This document shows, piece after piece, positions 45,470-56,708 of a stretch of DNA of 64,000 bases. The DNA is taken from positions 124,001 to 188,000 of the forward strand of contig JAUSLV010000018.1 of assembly GCA_030645495.1 (NCBI GenBank), in the 5' to 3' direction. Within the stretch, counting starts at the first letter, position 1; the number at the start of each line of letters is the position of its first letter. Source of the stretch: Actinomycetota bacterium (lineage in GTDB: Bacteria > Actinomycetota > Acidimicrobiia > Acidimicrobiales > Ilumatobacteraceae). The translations under genes and the position numbers were made by a program. The notes below the pieces were generated by a model that saw nothing but the letters and a program-made list of their open reading frames with translations, had not been told where the DNA came from and searched no databases.

Positions 45470-47878
45470 TTAGTGGTGTTCCCCGGGCGGTTCTGGCGCG
45501 CTGGGCGTCGAGATGATCGTGTACTCGGGGTTCAGGATCGCGGTCATCCCGTGGTGGCGCCCGGCGATTCCGTTGATGCTCATCACCGTTCCGGTGCGTA
45601 CTCCGCCGATGGCCTGACGTCCGAAGAACACCACCGTGATGCTGCCCGACTCGTCGGCAAGCGTGCATTCCAGGCTCGGCGTTCCGCTCCACGGCTTCAC
45701 CCGCACCGAACGCACGCGTCCCGCCACCGTGGATCGCGAGCGCTCCCCGAGATCGGCGATGCGCGTGCGGCTGACGGGGAGCACGGTGGTGTCGATGTGC
45801 TGCGAGGCCAACCCCACGGTTGCCGTCGTCGCGGCCTCGCGAGCTCTCGTCGCGACCTGGGTGACGTTCGACGCGATGGGCGCCCCGACCTGCGGGCGGG
45901 AACCGATCAGGTAGGGCACGAACGTGACGTTGCAGTTCGGAACATCGGCCAGCACCGCCGCCAAGCCGGAGGATGAGTGGTCGTGCAACATCCGGTGCCA
46001 GCGCTTGGCGTATTCACGGCGGGGGATCAACACGCTGACCTGTGTGCGCCCGTCCTTGATCAGGTCGTGCACCATCTCCAGCGCCGCACGAGGGACGCGA
46101 CGGTCGGGGCACTCGACGATGTCGAGGGGGAACCGTGAGAGGCCCAGCTCCCGCCACGCCTCGATCAGCAGGTCGGTCTTCCACGCGTCGAGATCGAAGT
46201 GCACCGCGAATTGGTCGTCGGCGCCGAGCGTGCGGGCGTACTGCACCGCGCGGGCCGTTGCCGCGTCGAGATTGTCCACGAACACGACCACGCTGTGCTT
46301 GGTGGCGGTCGGTGCCTGGGCCGCAGCCTTCGCGTCGTGCTGCAGTTCCTCGGTCTCGGTCTCGTACGCCTTGTTCAAGCGCACCAGGCCGACCACCATG
46401 ATCGGCACCAACAGCATGATCACCCATGCGCCTTCGGTGAACTTCATGGAGGCGACGATGATGAGCACCAGCAACGAAAGGACGGCGCCGATGCCGTTGA
46501 TCCACGCGCCGACCTTCCAGCCTTGTTCCTTCAGACGGAAGTGGTGGCGGGTCATACCCGCTTGGGAGAGGGTGAAGCTGGTGAACACGCCGATGGCGTA
46601 CAGCGGGATCAGCCGGCTGACTTCCCCGCCGGTGCCCAGCAGGGTGACGATCGCTGCCACAGCGAGGAAGATGATGCCGTTGGAGAACACAAGGCGGTGG
46701 CCGCGCACCATGAACTGGCGGGGCATGAAGTTGTCGCCGGCGTGGAAACTGGCGAGGCGGGGGAAGTCGGCGAAACTGGTGTTCGCCGCCAGCACCAGGA
46801 TCAGCATCGTGCCTGCCTGCAGGGCGAAGAACAGGCTGTGGCCCAGTGTGCCGCCGCCGAAGACGAGCTTGCCCACCTGGGAGATCACCGTCGGTGTGCC
46901 GCCCTCATAGGGCGTGGCGTGCACCTTCGATGCGAGGAACGACAGCCCGAGGAACATCGTGCCCAACAGCAGCCCCATGTACACGAGCGTGTCGCGTGCG
47001 TTTCGCCATGCCGGTGGCTTGAAGGCCGGCACGCCATTGCTGATCGCCTCCACGCCGGTGACCGCGGCGCCACCCGAGGCGAATGCCTTGAGGAAGATCA
47101 GCAGGCCGGCGCCGTAGAAGATCCAGCCGTCGTGGTGCTCTGTTTGCACGAGCATGCCTTCTGCGCCGCCAGGTTCCACGGGCAGCGACCCGAAGATCAC
47201 GCGTGCGAGGCCGATCGTGAGCAGCACCGCCATGATGGCTACGAAGAAGTACGTGGGCGCCGCGAACAGCTTGCCCGACTCCTTGGTGCCGCGCAGGTTG
47301 CCGAACGCGATGAGGCATGTGAAGGCGATCGCGATCCACATCGTGTACGGCGCCGCGCCCGGGAACGCTGATGCCAGCGCTGCGCTGCCTGCTGCGGTGC
47401 TGACGGCCACGGTGAGGACGTAGTCGGTGAGCAGGGCCACGCCCGCCACCTGCGCCGGCAGGAGACCGAAGTTGTCGCGGGTGACGATGTACGCGCCACC
47501 CGCGGACGGGTACGCCTTGATGGTCTGCCGGTACGAGAGGATCAGGAACCCGAGCACCACCAGCAGCAGAACCGTGATCGGGGTGACCAGCGAGAAGGCG
47601 GCGATGCCGACTGCCGGAACGAGCACGTGCAGGATCTCTTCCGACGCGTAGGCGCACGACGACAGGTTGTCGCTGGCGAACACGGCGAGGGCGGTGGGCT
47701 TGCCCAACGTCTCGTGCTCGAGCCGCTCGCTGTGCAACGGCTTGCCCAGCAGCTTCGTCTTCAGCCGATAGCTGAGCGGTTCCTCCAGGGAGTGGGCCAC
47801 TGGTTTCGCCGCTGCGGGAACCGCTTTCGAGGTCGGAGCGGCAACCGTGGGAGCTGTCAGATCACGTTCATCGATCAC
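45470..47878 (-). CDS. KimA-like APC permease fused to a C-terminal OB-fold domain
   Basis: This 802-residue protein has an N-terminal permease with about 12 membrane helices. LGKPTALAVFASDNLSSCAY, YPSAGGAYIVTRDNFG, GVEAISNGVPAFKPP and ANTSFADFPRL match the KimA/YdaO branch of APC permeases, which import K+. A cytoplasmic universal-stress-like region follows (about 530-690, VVVFVDNLDAATARAVQYA). The last 80 or so residues (VAGRVRSVRVKPWSGTPSLE, TVVFFGRQAIGG, GIAGRHHGMTAILNP) look like an OB-fold. The start GTG at 47878 was chosen because the upstream extension is unlike the family. The location beside kdp supports potassium uptake. Confidence 0.82.
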   Translation of the reverse strand: MIDERDLTAPTVAAPTSKAVPAAAKPVAHSLEEPLSYRLKTKLLGKPLHSERLEHETLGKPTALAVFASDNLSSCAYASEEILHVLVPAVGIAAFSLVTPITVLLLVVLGFLILSYRQTIKAYPSAGGAYIVTRDNFGLLPAQVAGVALLTDYVLTVAVSTAAGSAALASAFPGAAPYTMWIAIAFTCLIAFGNLRGTKESGKLFAAPTYFFVAIMAVLLTIGLARVIFGSLPVEPGGAEGMLVQTEHHDGWIFYGAGLLIFLKAFASGGAAVTGVEAISNGVPAFKPPAWRNARDTLVYMGLLLGTMFLGLSFLASKVHATPYEGGTPTVISQVGKLVFGGGTLGHSLFFALQAGTMLILVLAANTSFADFPRLASFHAGDNFMPRQFMVRGHRLVFSNGIIFLAVAAIVTLLGTGGEVSRLIPLYAIGVFTSFTLSQAGMTRHHFRLKEQGWKVGAWINGIGAVLSLLVLIIVASMKFTEGAWVIMLLVPIMVVGLVRLNKAYETETEELQHDAKAAAQAPTATKHSVVVFVDNLDAATARAVQYARTLGADDQFAVHFDLDAWKTDLLIEAWRELGLSRFPLDIVECPDRRVPRAALEMVHDLIKDGRTQVSVLIPRREYAKRWHRMLHDHSSSGLAAVLADVPNCNVTFVPYLIGSRPQVGAPIASNVTQVATRAREAATTATVGLASQHIDTTVLPVSRTRIADLGERSRSTVAGRVRSVRVKPWSGTPSLECTLADESGSITVVFFGRQAIGGVRTGTVMSINGIAGRHHGMTAILNPEYTIISTPSAPEPPGEHH

Positions 47879-47924
47879 GATGATCAGTCTGCGCGGACAC
47901 CTCTGACGGTGGCGTCTGCGCAAC

Positions 47925-47963
47925 GCTAAGAATGGGCATCACCGCGCTAAGGGCGCGTTAAGG
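47925..47963. promoter_or_regulatory. Direct-repeat KdpE-type site near the permease gene
   Basis: GCTAAGA (47925), GCTAAGG (47946) and GTTAAGG (47957) are spaced 21 and 11 bp. OmpR/PhoB-class regulators bind head-to-tail repeats about 11 bp apart. The group lies 47-85 bp upstream of the permease start. The intergenic region 47879-48144 holds this group, a second group, and no other feature that I recognise. Confidence 0.5.
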
Positions 47964-48055
47964 CGATGGTCGGCGAGCGTGTGGCTTCTTGTACGGCCTC
48001 CCGGGGCGTGTCGTCGACCCGGTGTGAAGACGGCGTACAGGTTGTCGCCGTCGCT

Positions 48056-48073
48056 GCTAAGTCGGCGTCAAGG
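48056..48073. promoter_or_regulatory. Direct-repeat KdpE-type site near kdpFABC
   Basis: GCTAAGT (48056-48062) and GTCAAGG (48067-48073) are again 11 bp apart, 72-89 bp upstream of the small ORF that leads the kdp operon. They match the sequence and spacing of the group at 47946-47963. Confidence 0.48.
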
Positions 48074-48144
48074 CGCTGTCGTTCGCGCGCCGGCAGAGGT
48101 ACTGCTGGATTCAGCCCCAGTCCACCTCACCGAAAGGAGCAGCC

Positions 48145-48300
48145 ATGGCAGACCTGATCTACGTCTCGATCTTCGTCGCGTTCACTGCGCTGTGCATCGC
48201 CTACATCTCTTGGTGCGATCGCATCATCGGGTCCGACGAGCCCGACACCGGCGGCACCGCCGTCGAGGTCGGCGCGACCAAGGACCCGGTGTCGCTGTGA
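48145..48300 (+). CDS. Small membrane protein leading the kdp operon
   Basis: This 51-residue protein has one membrane helix near the N terminus (MADLIYVSIFVAFTALCIAY) and a WCDRIIG turn, then a short acidic tail. AAAGGAG precedes the ATG. The kdpF start overlaps its stop (GTGA). Its sequence is not KdpF; the pattern of one helix followed by CDRxxG resembles small proteins annotated as hypothetical ahead of kdp genes in other phyla, as I recall them. Function is unknown, and assembly or regulation of KdpFABC is a reasonable guess. Confidence 0.68.
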   Translation: MADLIYVSIFVAFTALCIAYISWCDRIIGSDEPDTGGTAVEVGATKDPVSL

Positions 48301-48398
48301 TCGCCACCGAGTCGTACGACAACTGGGTCGGGTTGGGCCTGGCCGTGCTGGCCTGCCTGTACCTGATCGCCGTCCTCATCTTCCCGGAGCGCTTCTAA
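48297..48398 (+). CDS. kdpF: KdpF, K+-transporting ATPase subunit F
   Basis: This 33-residue single-helix subunit begins at a GTG and ends LIAVLIFPERF, the typical KdpF C terminus. KdpF stabilises the KdpFABC complex and interacts with KdpA. It overlaps the upstream small ORF by four bases, and the kdpA ATG directly follows its stop. Confidence 0.85.
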   Translation: MIATESYDNWVGLGLAVLACLYLIAVLIFPERF

Positions 48399-50141
48399 AT
48401 GTCGTGGCAGAACTTCCTCCAACTCGCGGCGCTGATCGCCGCACTGGCCATCACCGTGCCGCCGCTCGGTCGCTACATGGCGAACGTGTTCGGTGCCCGC
48501 GCCGACGGCTCGGCCCCCGGCGACCGCTTCTTCCGCCCGATCGAGCGCAGCATCTATCGCGTGTGCGGCATCGACGAGAAGCGTGAGCAGCGCTGGAACG
48601 TGTACGCCGCAGCGATGATGGCGTTCTCGCTCATCTCCGTCCTGGTGTTGTATGCACTGCTGCGGCTGCAGGGCTCGTTGCCGTTCAACCCGACGGATCG
48701 CGCCGGCGTGTCGCCGATGGGTTCGTTCAACACGGCAGCGAGCTTCGTCACCAACACGAACTGGCAGTGGTACTCGGGTGAGGTGTCGATCAGTCACCTC
48801 ACCCAGATGCTCGGCCTGTCGGTCCAGAACTTCGTGTCCGCAGCTGTCGGTATCGCCATCGCTGTCGCGTTGATTCGTGGCATCAGCCGCACCGGCTCGC
48901 GCAACCTCGGCAACTTCTGGGTCGACCTGACGCGTGGCCTCGTGCGCATCCTGCTGCCGCTCGCGCTGGTGGGCACGGTCGTGTTGATCTCGCAGGGCGT
49001 CGTGCAGAACCTCAACGGTCACACGGCGGCCACCACGATCGATACCACCGTCACCGATGCCGATGGCAACGCACTCACCACTCAGCTGATCCCCGGCGGG
49101 CCGGTCGCCTCGCAGGAGGCGATCAAGGAGCTGGGCACGAACGGTGGTGGCTACTACAACGCGAACTCCTCCCACCCGTTCGAGAGCACCAACGGCTTCA
49201 CGAACTTCATGGAGAACTACATGCTCCTGCTGATCCCGCTGGCGCTGGTCTTCACGTTCGGCTACCTCGTCAAGGACAAGCGGCAGACGAAGCTGCTGCT
49301 GGCGGTGATGGCCGGAATCCTGCTGGTGTTCGCGGTGTTCACCTCGCTCACCGAGCAGAGCGGCAACTCGGCACTCGGCTCACTTGGTGTCGACCAGTCG
49401 ATCTCGACCACGCAATCGGGCGGCAACATGGAGGGCAAGGAGGTGCGCTTCGGCGCCAGCGCCTGCGGCGTGTTCGCTGCCTCCACCACGGGCACCTCCA
49501 CCGGTGCGGTGAACTGCATGCACGACTCGTTCACCTCGCTCGGCGGCATGGCGCCGATGCTGCACATGATGTTCGGCGAGATCTCGCCGGGTGGTGTGGG
49601 TGTCGGCCTCTCGGGCATCCTCGTGCTGGCGTTGTTGGCGGTGTTCATCGCCGGCCTGATGGTGGGCCGAACCCCCGAATACCTGGGCAAGAAGATCCAG
49701 GCCTCGGAGATGAAACTCGTGACGCTGTACATCCTGGCAATGCCGTTCGCACTGCTCACCTTTGCCGCCGCGGCGGTCGTGATCCGGAGTGCGGCGACGT
49801 ACCAGGCGGGCCCGCACGGCCTGTCGGAGGTGCTCTACAACTACGCCTCCACGGCCAACAACAACGGCTCGGCCCTCGCCTACCAGGGCACCGGCACCCA
49901 GTGGTACACGGTCACCCAAGGCTTCTCGATGATGATCGGTCGCTTCTTCACGATCATCCCGGCGCTCGCCATCGGCGGGTCGCTGGCCGCCAAGCCGAAG
50001 GTGCCCGCCACCAGCGGCACGATGCCCACGCACAACGCCCTGTTCGGCGTACTGCTCGTCGGCGTGATCGTGATCGTCGCCGGCCTCACCTTCTTCCCGG
50101 CCCTCGCGCTGGGTCCGATCCTCGAACACCTCTCGCTGTGA
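48399..50141 (+). CDS. kdpA: KdpA, K+-transporting ATPase channel-like subunit
   Basis: This 580-residue membrane subunit belongs to the superfamily of K+ transporters (SKT). The selectivity loops are visible, for example [17 protein letters not shown] and [17 protein letters not shown], and [10 protein letters not shown] corresponds to the first filter. Ten membrane segments are expected. KdpA binds extracellular K+ with high affinity and passes it to KdpB. It follows kdpF without a gap and precedes kdpB by 13 bp. Confidence 0.95.
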   Translation: MSWQNFLQLAALIAALAITVPPLGRYMANVFGARADGSAPGDRFFRPIERSIYRVCGIDEKREQRWNVYAAAMMAFSLISVLVLYALLRLQGSLPFNPTDRAGVSPMGSFNTAASFVTNTNWQWYSGEVSISHLTQMLGLSVQNFVSAAVGIAIAVALIRGISRTGSRNLGNFWVDLTRGLVRILLPLALVGTVVLISQGVVQNLNGHTAATTIDTTVTDADGNALTTQLIPGGPVASQEAIKELGTNGGGYYNANSSHPFESTNGFTNFMENYMLLLIPLALVFTFGYLVKDKRQTKLLLAVMAGILLVFAVFTSLTEQSGNSALGSLGVDQSISTTQSGGNMEGKEVRFGASACGVFAASTTGTSTGAVNCMHDSFTSLGGMAPMLHMMFGEISPGGVGVGLSGILVLALLAVFIAGLMVGRTPEYLGKKIQASEMKLVTLYILAMPFALLTFAAAAVVIRSAATYQAGPHGLSEVLYNYASTANNNGSALAYQGTGTQWYTVTQGFSMMIGRFFTIIPALAIGGSLAAKPKVPATSGTMPTHNALFGVLLVGVIVIVAGLTFFPALALGPILEHLSL

Positions 50142-50154
50142 CAAGGGCCTGACA

Positions 50155-52248
<2,094 letters not shown>

Positions 52249-52249
52249 C

Positions 52250-52831
52250 ATGCGTGCATTCATCCGACAACTGCGTCCCGCCCTGTTCGCCACCGTGGTG
52301 TCCACGGTGCTGCTGGGCGTCGTCTATCCCCTCGTTGCCACTGGCATCGGCCAGCTGTTCTTCCACGACAAGGCGAACGGCTCGCTGATCACCCGTGATG
52401 GAACGGTGGTGGGCAGCGAGCTCATCGGCCAGACGTTCGTCGCCCCGCAGTACTTCCACTCCCGCCCGTCGGCGGCTGGTGCGGGGTACGACGGCTCGGC
52501 GAGCTCCGGCTCCAACCTCGGCCCGGTGAACCCCGACCTCCTGGCCGCGGTTCAAGAGCGAGTTGCGGCCTACCGTGAGGAGAACGGGCTGAGCGCCGAC
52601 GTGCTGGTGCCCGTCGATGCGGTCACCGCGTCGGCCTCGGGCCTCGACCCGCACATCTCGGTCGCCAACGCCCGCCTGCAGGCGGCCCGTGTCGCCACCG
52701 AGCGGGGGCTCGACGTGAGGGTCGTGCTCGGGCTGATCGACGATCACACCGACGGTCGCTCGCTGGGCATCCTTGGTGAACCCGGCGTCAATGTGGTGAC
52801 GCTGAACCTGGCGCTCGACGACATGAGCTGA
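52250..52831 (+). CDS. kdpC: KdpC, K+-transporting ATPase subunit C
   Basis: This 193-residue subunit has a single N-terminal membrane helix and an extracytoplasmic domain. LVGSELIGQ-like ([20 protein letters not shown]), [12 protein letters not shown] and [20 protein letters not shown] are diagnostic KdpC blocks. KdpC is needed for complex assembly. It ends the kdpFABC operon; no clear terminator is visible before the convergent nucleotidyltransferase gene. Confidence 0.95.
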   Translation: MRAFIRQLRPALFATVVSTVLLGVVYPLVATGIGQLFFHDKANGSLITRDGTVVGSELIGQTFVAPQYFHSRPSAAGAGYDGSASSGSNLGPVNPDLLAAVQERVAAYREENGLSADVLVPVDAVTASASGLDPHISVANARLQAARVATERGLDVRVVLGLIDDHTDGRSLGILGEPGVNVVTLNLALDDMS

Positions 52832-52834
52832 CCC

Positions 52835-53623
52835 TCAGCGCACCGCCGCGCCCACGTCCGTGATGCACCAGGCCATGATCGCAGCCGCGACGCGCATGAG
52901 CGACGGCGTGACGTCGCCACGGTTGCCCTCGGCCCGCATCGCGAGCGCGGCGCGCAGCGTGTCGTGGAATTCGCCGGGTGCGACCCGCAGGCCGTACTCG
53001 CCGGCGCCCCGCTTCGACACCACCTCGCCGGTGAACGCCGTGTGGTGCAGGCGCAGCGCGCCGAGCGCGCACCACACGAACGTGTCGGCCGCCCAGTGTC
53101 GCGGTTCGTCGTGTTCGCAGGCGACGGCCACCTGGTTGGTGACCTCGGCCCAGTAGCCCTGCAGGTTGCCGACCACGAAGCGAATGCGAGCTTCGACGTC
53201 GGTGGGAATGCCCAGTGTCTGCGGCGCAGGCCCGCGCACGGTGACGCCGCTCGTCGCCAGCGTGTACCACGTGATCGGGTTGATCTCGAAGCAGTCGGCA
53301 TCATGGTGCAGGTCGCCGTCGAGCGTCCAAGGGCGGTGCAAGCCGGTGGCCGGCTCGACCACGAGGTCGCCCCATGCGAGATACGGGCCGTCGATCGCAG
53401 GCGTCGGCTGTTGCTCGGCGAGCAACGCATGCACCGTGCGCAGACTGCCGAAATCGTCTTCGGTCGCCGGCTCGGCGGTCACGGCCACGATGTCGATGTC
53501 GCTGTACCCCTCGACCCAGTCGTCGAGCGCGTACGACCCCACCACGTACAGGCCCTCCACCAGCCCCGGTGCGACCGAATCGACGATCGCGAGGTAGCGG
53601 CCGAGCGCAGTCTCCACGTTCAT
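52835..53623 (-). CDS. AadA-like nucleotidyltransferase
   Basis: This 262-residue protein has the pol-beta nucleotidyltransferase signature GLYVVGSYALDDWVEGYSDI with the catalytic DxD in SDIDIVAV. The C-terminal region (IRFVVGNLQGYWAEV, WVCALGALRL-like) is the DUF4111/aminoglycoside adenylyltransferase helical domain. Members include streptomycin/spectinomycin adenylyltransferases, but a resistance role cannot be asserted from sequence. The ATG at 53623 is chosen, and it diverges from the beta-lactamase-like gene 39 bp away. Confidence 0.78.
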   Translation of the reverse strand: MNVETALGRYLAIVDSVAPGLVEGLYVVGSYALDDWVEGYSDIDIVAVTAEPATEDDFGSLRTVHALLAEQQPTPAIDGPYLAWGDLVVEPATGLHRPWTLDGDLHHDADCFEINPITWYTLATSGVTVRGPAPQTLGIPTDVEARIRFVVGNLQGYWAEVTNQVAVACEHDEPRHWAADTFVWCALGALRLHHTAFTGEVVSKRGAGEYGLRVAPGEFHDTLRAALAMRAEGNRGDVTPSLMRVAAAIMAWCITDVGAAVR

Positions 53624-53662
53624 CGGGCCGACGGTATCGCCTGCAGTGTTAGCTTGCCCCCC

Positions 53663-54652
53663 GTGCACACGTTGGATCTGACGGCAGTCGAACGCATCGC
53701 CGGCGAACTGTTCGCACCCGATGCCGCTCACGGCGTCAGCCTTGCCCTGGTGGTGATGCAGTCCGGTGTGGTGCGCTACGAGCGCTACGGCGTGCAGCCC
53801 GACACGATCTTCGGCCATGGCGGGCCCGTCACCGCGGACACCGTGTTGCCGTCGTGGAGCATGGCCAAGAGCATCACTCATGCGGCGATCGGTCTGTTGG
53901 TGGCCGACGGTCTGCTGCAACTCGACGCTCGGGCACCGGTACCCTCGTGGAAGGGCACCCCCAAGGAAGCGATCACGTTGCAGCAGTTGCTGAACATGCG
54001 CAGCGGCTTGCAGTGGGTGGAGGAGTACACGCTCGACTCGCCCAGCGACGTGGTGGAGATGCTGTTCGGCGAGAGCTCCGCCGACATGGCCGGCTTCGCG
54101 TCGTCGCGGCCGCTCGTTCACACACCTGGCGAGGTGTGGAACTACTCCAGTGGCACGAGCGTGATCCTCAGCCGGATCATCGGCGACGTCGTCGGCGGCG
54201 GGCAGGCCGGCACGGAGGCGTTCCTGAGCGAGCGGCTGTTCGGCCCGACCGGAATGGCCTCGGTGACACCCCAGTTCGACGCGGTCGGCACGTTCGTGGG
54301 CTCCAGCTTCGCCAACGCATGCGCGCTCGACTTCGCCCGCTTCGGTGAGCTCTATCGCACGGGCGGGCTCGCCGCCGACGGCACTCGCGTGCTGCCCGCG
54401 TCGTGGACACAACACGCCGGCGTGTTCACCGCGCACGATCCCGATGGCGGCTACGACTACGGCGCGCACTGGTGGATGTGGCCCGAGTTCCCCGGCAGCT
54501 TCGCCGCACAGGGATACGAGTACCAACGAACACTCGTGGTGCCCGACCGAGAACTGACCGTGGTGTTCCTCGGCAAGACACCCGAGGACGGTGCGGAGAT
54601 CCTGCGCGAGCGCCTTCGCGCCGTGGTCCGATCGGCTAGCAATGGTGCGTGA
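53663..54652 (+). CDS. Class C beta-lactamase-related serine hydrolase
   Basis: This 329-residue protein of the beta-lactamase/transpeptidase-like fold has the SxxK motif at PSWSMAKSITH and the YxN-like motif at WNYSSGTSV. The third (KTG-like) motif is less clear, perhaps RTLVV. Family members are usually esterases or DD-peptidases rather than true lactamases. No export signal is present in the part read. It starts at GTG 53663 with TAGCTT ending seven bases before it, so it may be leaderless. The next gene overlaps its end. Confidence 0.82.
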   Translation: MHTLDLTAVERIAGELFAPDAAHGVSLALVVMQSGVVRYERYGVQPDTIFGHGGPVTADTVLPSWSMAKSITHAAIGLLVADGLLQLDARAPVPSWKGTPKEAITLQQLLNMRSGLQWVEEYTLDSPSDVVEMLFGESSADMAGFASSRPLVHTPGEVWNYSSGTSVILSRIIGDVVGGGQAGTEAFLSERLFGPTGMASVTPQFDAVGTFVGSSFANACALDFARFGELYRTGGLAADGTRVLPASWTQHAGVFTAHDPDGGYDYGAHWWMWPEFPGSFAAQGYEYQRTLVVPDRELTVVFLGKTPEDGAEILRERLRAVVRSASNGA

Positions 54653-55857
54653 TGATGGACTCCTCGGGTAACAACACGGGCGAACTGCCCCGCGTGTCGC
54701 CCGACGTGACGGGTGGTCCGCCGCGCCCGCGTCGCATCCGGCCGTTCCACTTCACGGTCAAGTTGCTGCTGTTCGCGGTGGTGATCTACTTCGGTGCGGC
54801 CACCATCATCCCCGGTGTGCGTCGCTCGGCCGGCGAGTTGCGCCACGTGAGCCCGTGGCTATTGCTGCTGGGGCTCGGGCTGGAGATCGCCGCGCTCTAC
54901 TCCTACTCGCTGCTCACTCGCGCCGCACTCGGCGACGCCGGCCACATGGTGTCGTCTCGTCGCTTGTTCCGCATCCAGATGAGCACCAAGGCGTTGTCCA
55001 GCATCGTGCCCGGTGGCAGCGCGGCCGGCTCCGCGCTGGGCTACCGGCTGATGACGATGAGTGGCATCCCCGGCCCCGATGCGGGGTTCGCGCTCGCCAC
55101 CGCCGGGCTCGGTTCGGCAGTGATGCTCAACTTCGTGTTCTGGGCCGCGCTGATGGTGTCGATCCCGATCCGCGGGGTGAACGCCGGGTATGTGTCCGCT
55201 GCCATTGCCGGCATCGTGTTGATGGTGGTGGCCGGCGGCCTGGTGATCGGCCTGCTGGAGGGGCAACGCACCGCCGATCGGGTGATCCGCTGGATCGCCC
55301 GACGGCTGCGCCTCAGCGAAGATCGTGCGTCTGCCGGCGTGGGCCAGGTGGCGGGGCGGCTGGAAGACCTCGTCGCCGACCGGCGGGTGCTGCTGCGGGT
55401 GGCCGGTTGGGCTGCCGCGAACTGGCTGCTCGATGCAGCCGCGCTGTGGGTGTTCCTGCGCGCGTTCGGCGCCTCCACCGACATCGACGCGCTGCTGGTG
55501 GCCTTCGGCCTGGTGAACGTGCTGGCGGTGATCCCGATCACCCCGGGTGGCCTTGGCATCATCGACGGTGGCCTCCCTCTCGCTCTCGCCGGTTTCGGGC
55601 TCACGAAGGTCACGGCCGTGCTCGGCACTGCTACCTACCGCTTGGCGCAGTACTTCTTCCCGATCTTCCTCGGCGGGTTGCTGTATGCGTCTTTGCGTGT
55701 CGGCCCCTGGAGCATCAAGCGGCGCGAGAAGCTGAAGCGCCTGCGCGAACTGGCCGGCGAAGCCGCCGAGAGTCGTGAGAGCGTGCTCGACTTCTCTGCT
55801 CGCGTCGGGCGGGACCGTCGCCCGCGGGCGGAAGGCGGGGAAGACCCCGCCCCATGA
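54652..55857 (+). CDS. Flippase-like membrane protein (UPF0104/LPG synthase TM)
   Basis: This integral membrane protein has 401 residues and the lysylphosphatidylglycerol synthase transmembrane / YbhN-like domain. After a cytoplasmic N terminus come about seven or eight helices with SSIVPGGSAAGSALGYRLM and VLAVIPITPGGLGIIDGGLP, two blocks conserved in the family (the GG and PGGLG motifs). There is no C-terminal synthetase domain, so it is a flippase-like or uncharacterised subgroup. Candidate starts GTG 54649, ATG 54652 and ATG 54655 overlap or abut the upstream stop. Confidence 0.82.
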   Translation: MMDSSGNNTGELPRVSPDVTGGPPRPRRIRPFHFTVKLLLFAVVIYFGAATIIPGVRRSAGELRHVSPWLLLLGLGLEIAALYSYSLLTRAALGDAGHMVSSRRLFRIQMSTKALSSIVPGGSAAGSALGYRLMTMSGIPGPDAGFALATAGLGSAVMLNFVFWAALMVSIPIRGVNAGYVSAAIAGIVLMVVAGGLVIGLLEGQRTADRVIRWIARRLRLSEDRASAGVGQVAGRLEDLVADRRVLLRVAGWAAANWLLDAAALWVFLRAFGASTDIDALLVAFGLVNVLAVIPITPGGLGIIDGGLPLALAGFGLTKVTAVLGTATYRLAQYFFPIFLGGLLYASLRVGPWSIKRREKLKRLRELAGEAAESRESVLDFSARVGRDRRPRAEGGEDPAP

Positions 55858-56690
55858 CGCACGAGCCCGCTACGGCCGTGCTGCACTGGGGGCTGCCCCG
55901 CTTGCGCGACCTGCCGTGGCGGCACACTCGCGATCCGTGGGCTGTGTTGGTCAGCGAAGTGATGCTGCAGCAGACCCAAGTGGCGCGCGTCGTGCCGAAG
56001 TGGTCGGCGTTCCTGCTGGCCTTCCCCACGCCTGCAGCGTGTGCGGCGGCGAGTCTTGGCGACGTCTTGCGCCTGTGGCAGGGCCTCGGGTACCCGCGCC
56101 GGGCGCGCAACCTGCACGCCACTGCCGGCATCGTCAGCGCCGCCGGATTGTTCCCCTCCGACCTCACCGGCATGTTGGCGCTGCCGGGAGTGGGTGCCTA
56201 CACGGCGCGGGCAGTGCTGGCCTTCGCGTTCGAGGCCGACGTCGCGGTGGTCGACACGAACACTGCACGTGTGCTGGCGCGGGTGGGCGGTGTGCGCCTG
56301 ACGCAGCGCGAGGTGCAGGCCGCAGCCGATCACTGGTTGCCACCAGGTGAAGCGTGGGCGTGGAACCAATGCCTGATGGACCTGGGTGCGACGCTGTGCC
56401 GTCCCGCCGGTCCGGCGTGCACCGAGTGCCCGCTGAGCAGTTGGTGCGCGTGGCGCGGTGTGGGCGACGACCCGGCCGCCGGTTCTGCGGGGGTGAGCCG
56501 CGCCCAGGCACCATTCGCCGGCAGCGAGCGCCAGGCGCGAGGCCGACTGCTGGCGGCGCTGGCACATGAGCAGGTTTCGGTGGGGGCGGCGGCGCAAGTG
56601 ATGTCGCACCGGGCCGCACCGCGCCTCGTGGACGACTTGTGTGCCGAGGGCCTGGTGCGTCGCGATGGCGACTGGTTGCTGCTGCCCTGA
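55854..56690 (+). CDS. mutY: Adenine DNA glycosylase MutY (short form)
   Basis: This 278-residue base-excision enzyme removes A mispaired with 8-oxoG. Catalytic Glu35 is in SEVMLQQTQVARV, the helix-hairpin-helix is LPGVGAYTARA, and Asp134 lies in VVDTNTARV. The [4Fe-4S] loop is Cys182-x6-Cys189-x2-Cys192-x5-Cys198. The C-terminal NUDIX-like domain that recognises 8-oxoG is missing, the usual case in actinobacterial MutY. A short unrelated C-terminal region (VMSHRAAPRLVDDLCAEGL) is present instead. It overlaps the flippase-like gene by four bases. Confidence 0.92.
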   Translation: MTHEPATAVLHWGLPRLRDLPWRHTRDPWAVLVSEVMLQQTQVARVVPKWSAFLLAFPTPAACAAASLGDVLRLWQGLGYPRRARNLHATAGIVSAAGLFPSDLTGMLALPGVGAYTARAVLAFAFEADVAVVDTNTARVLARVGGVRLTQREVQAAADHWLPPGEAWAWNQCLMDLGATLCRPAGPACTECPLSSWCAWRGVGDDPAAGSAGVSRAQAPFAGSERQARGRLLAALAHEQVSVGAAAQVMSHRAAPRLVDDLCAEGLVRRDGDWLLLP

Positions 56691-56708
56691 ACCGGCGACC
56701 CGTCGCGG

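Noticed and set aside
45470-47878. KUP/Trk potassium transporter assignment for the permease
   Set aside because: The motifs (GGAYIVTRDNFG, NGVPAFKPP) are those of the APC/KimA branch, and no KUP or TrkH filter sequences occur.
47879-48144. A c-di-AMP (ydaO-type) riboswitch ahead of the KimA-like permease
   Set aside because: Such riboswitches control kimA in Bacillus, so the region was read with that in mind, but I could not find the conserved core by eye. A covariance-model search would settle it.
53663-54652. True antibiotic-resistance beta-lactamase
   Set aside because: Only the SxxK and a Y-S-S motif are clear, no export signal is seen, and family relatives are mostly esterases or peptidases.
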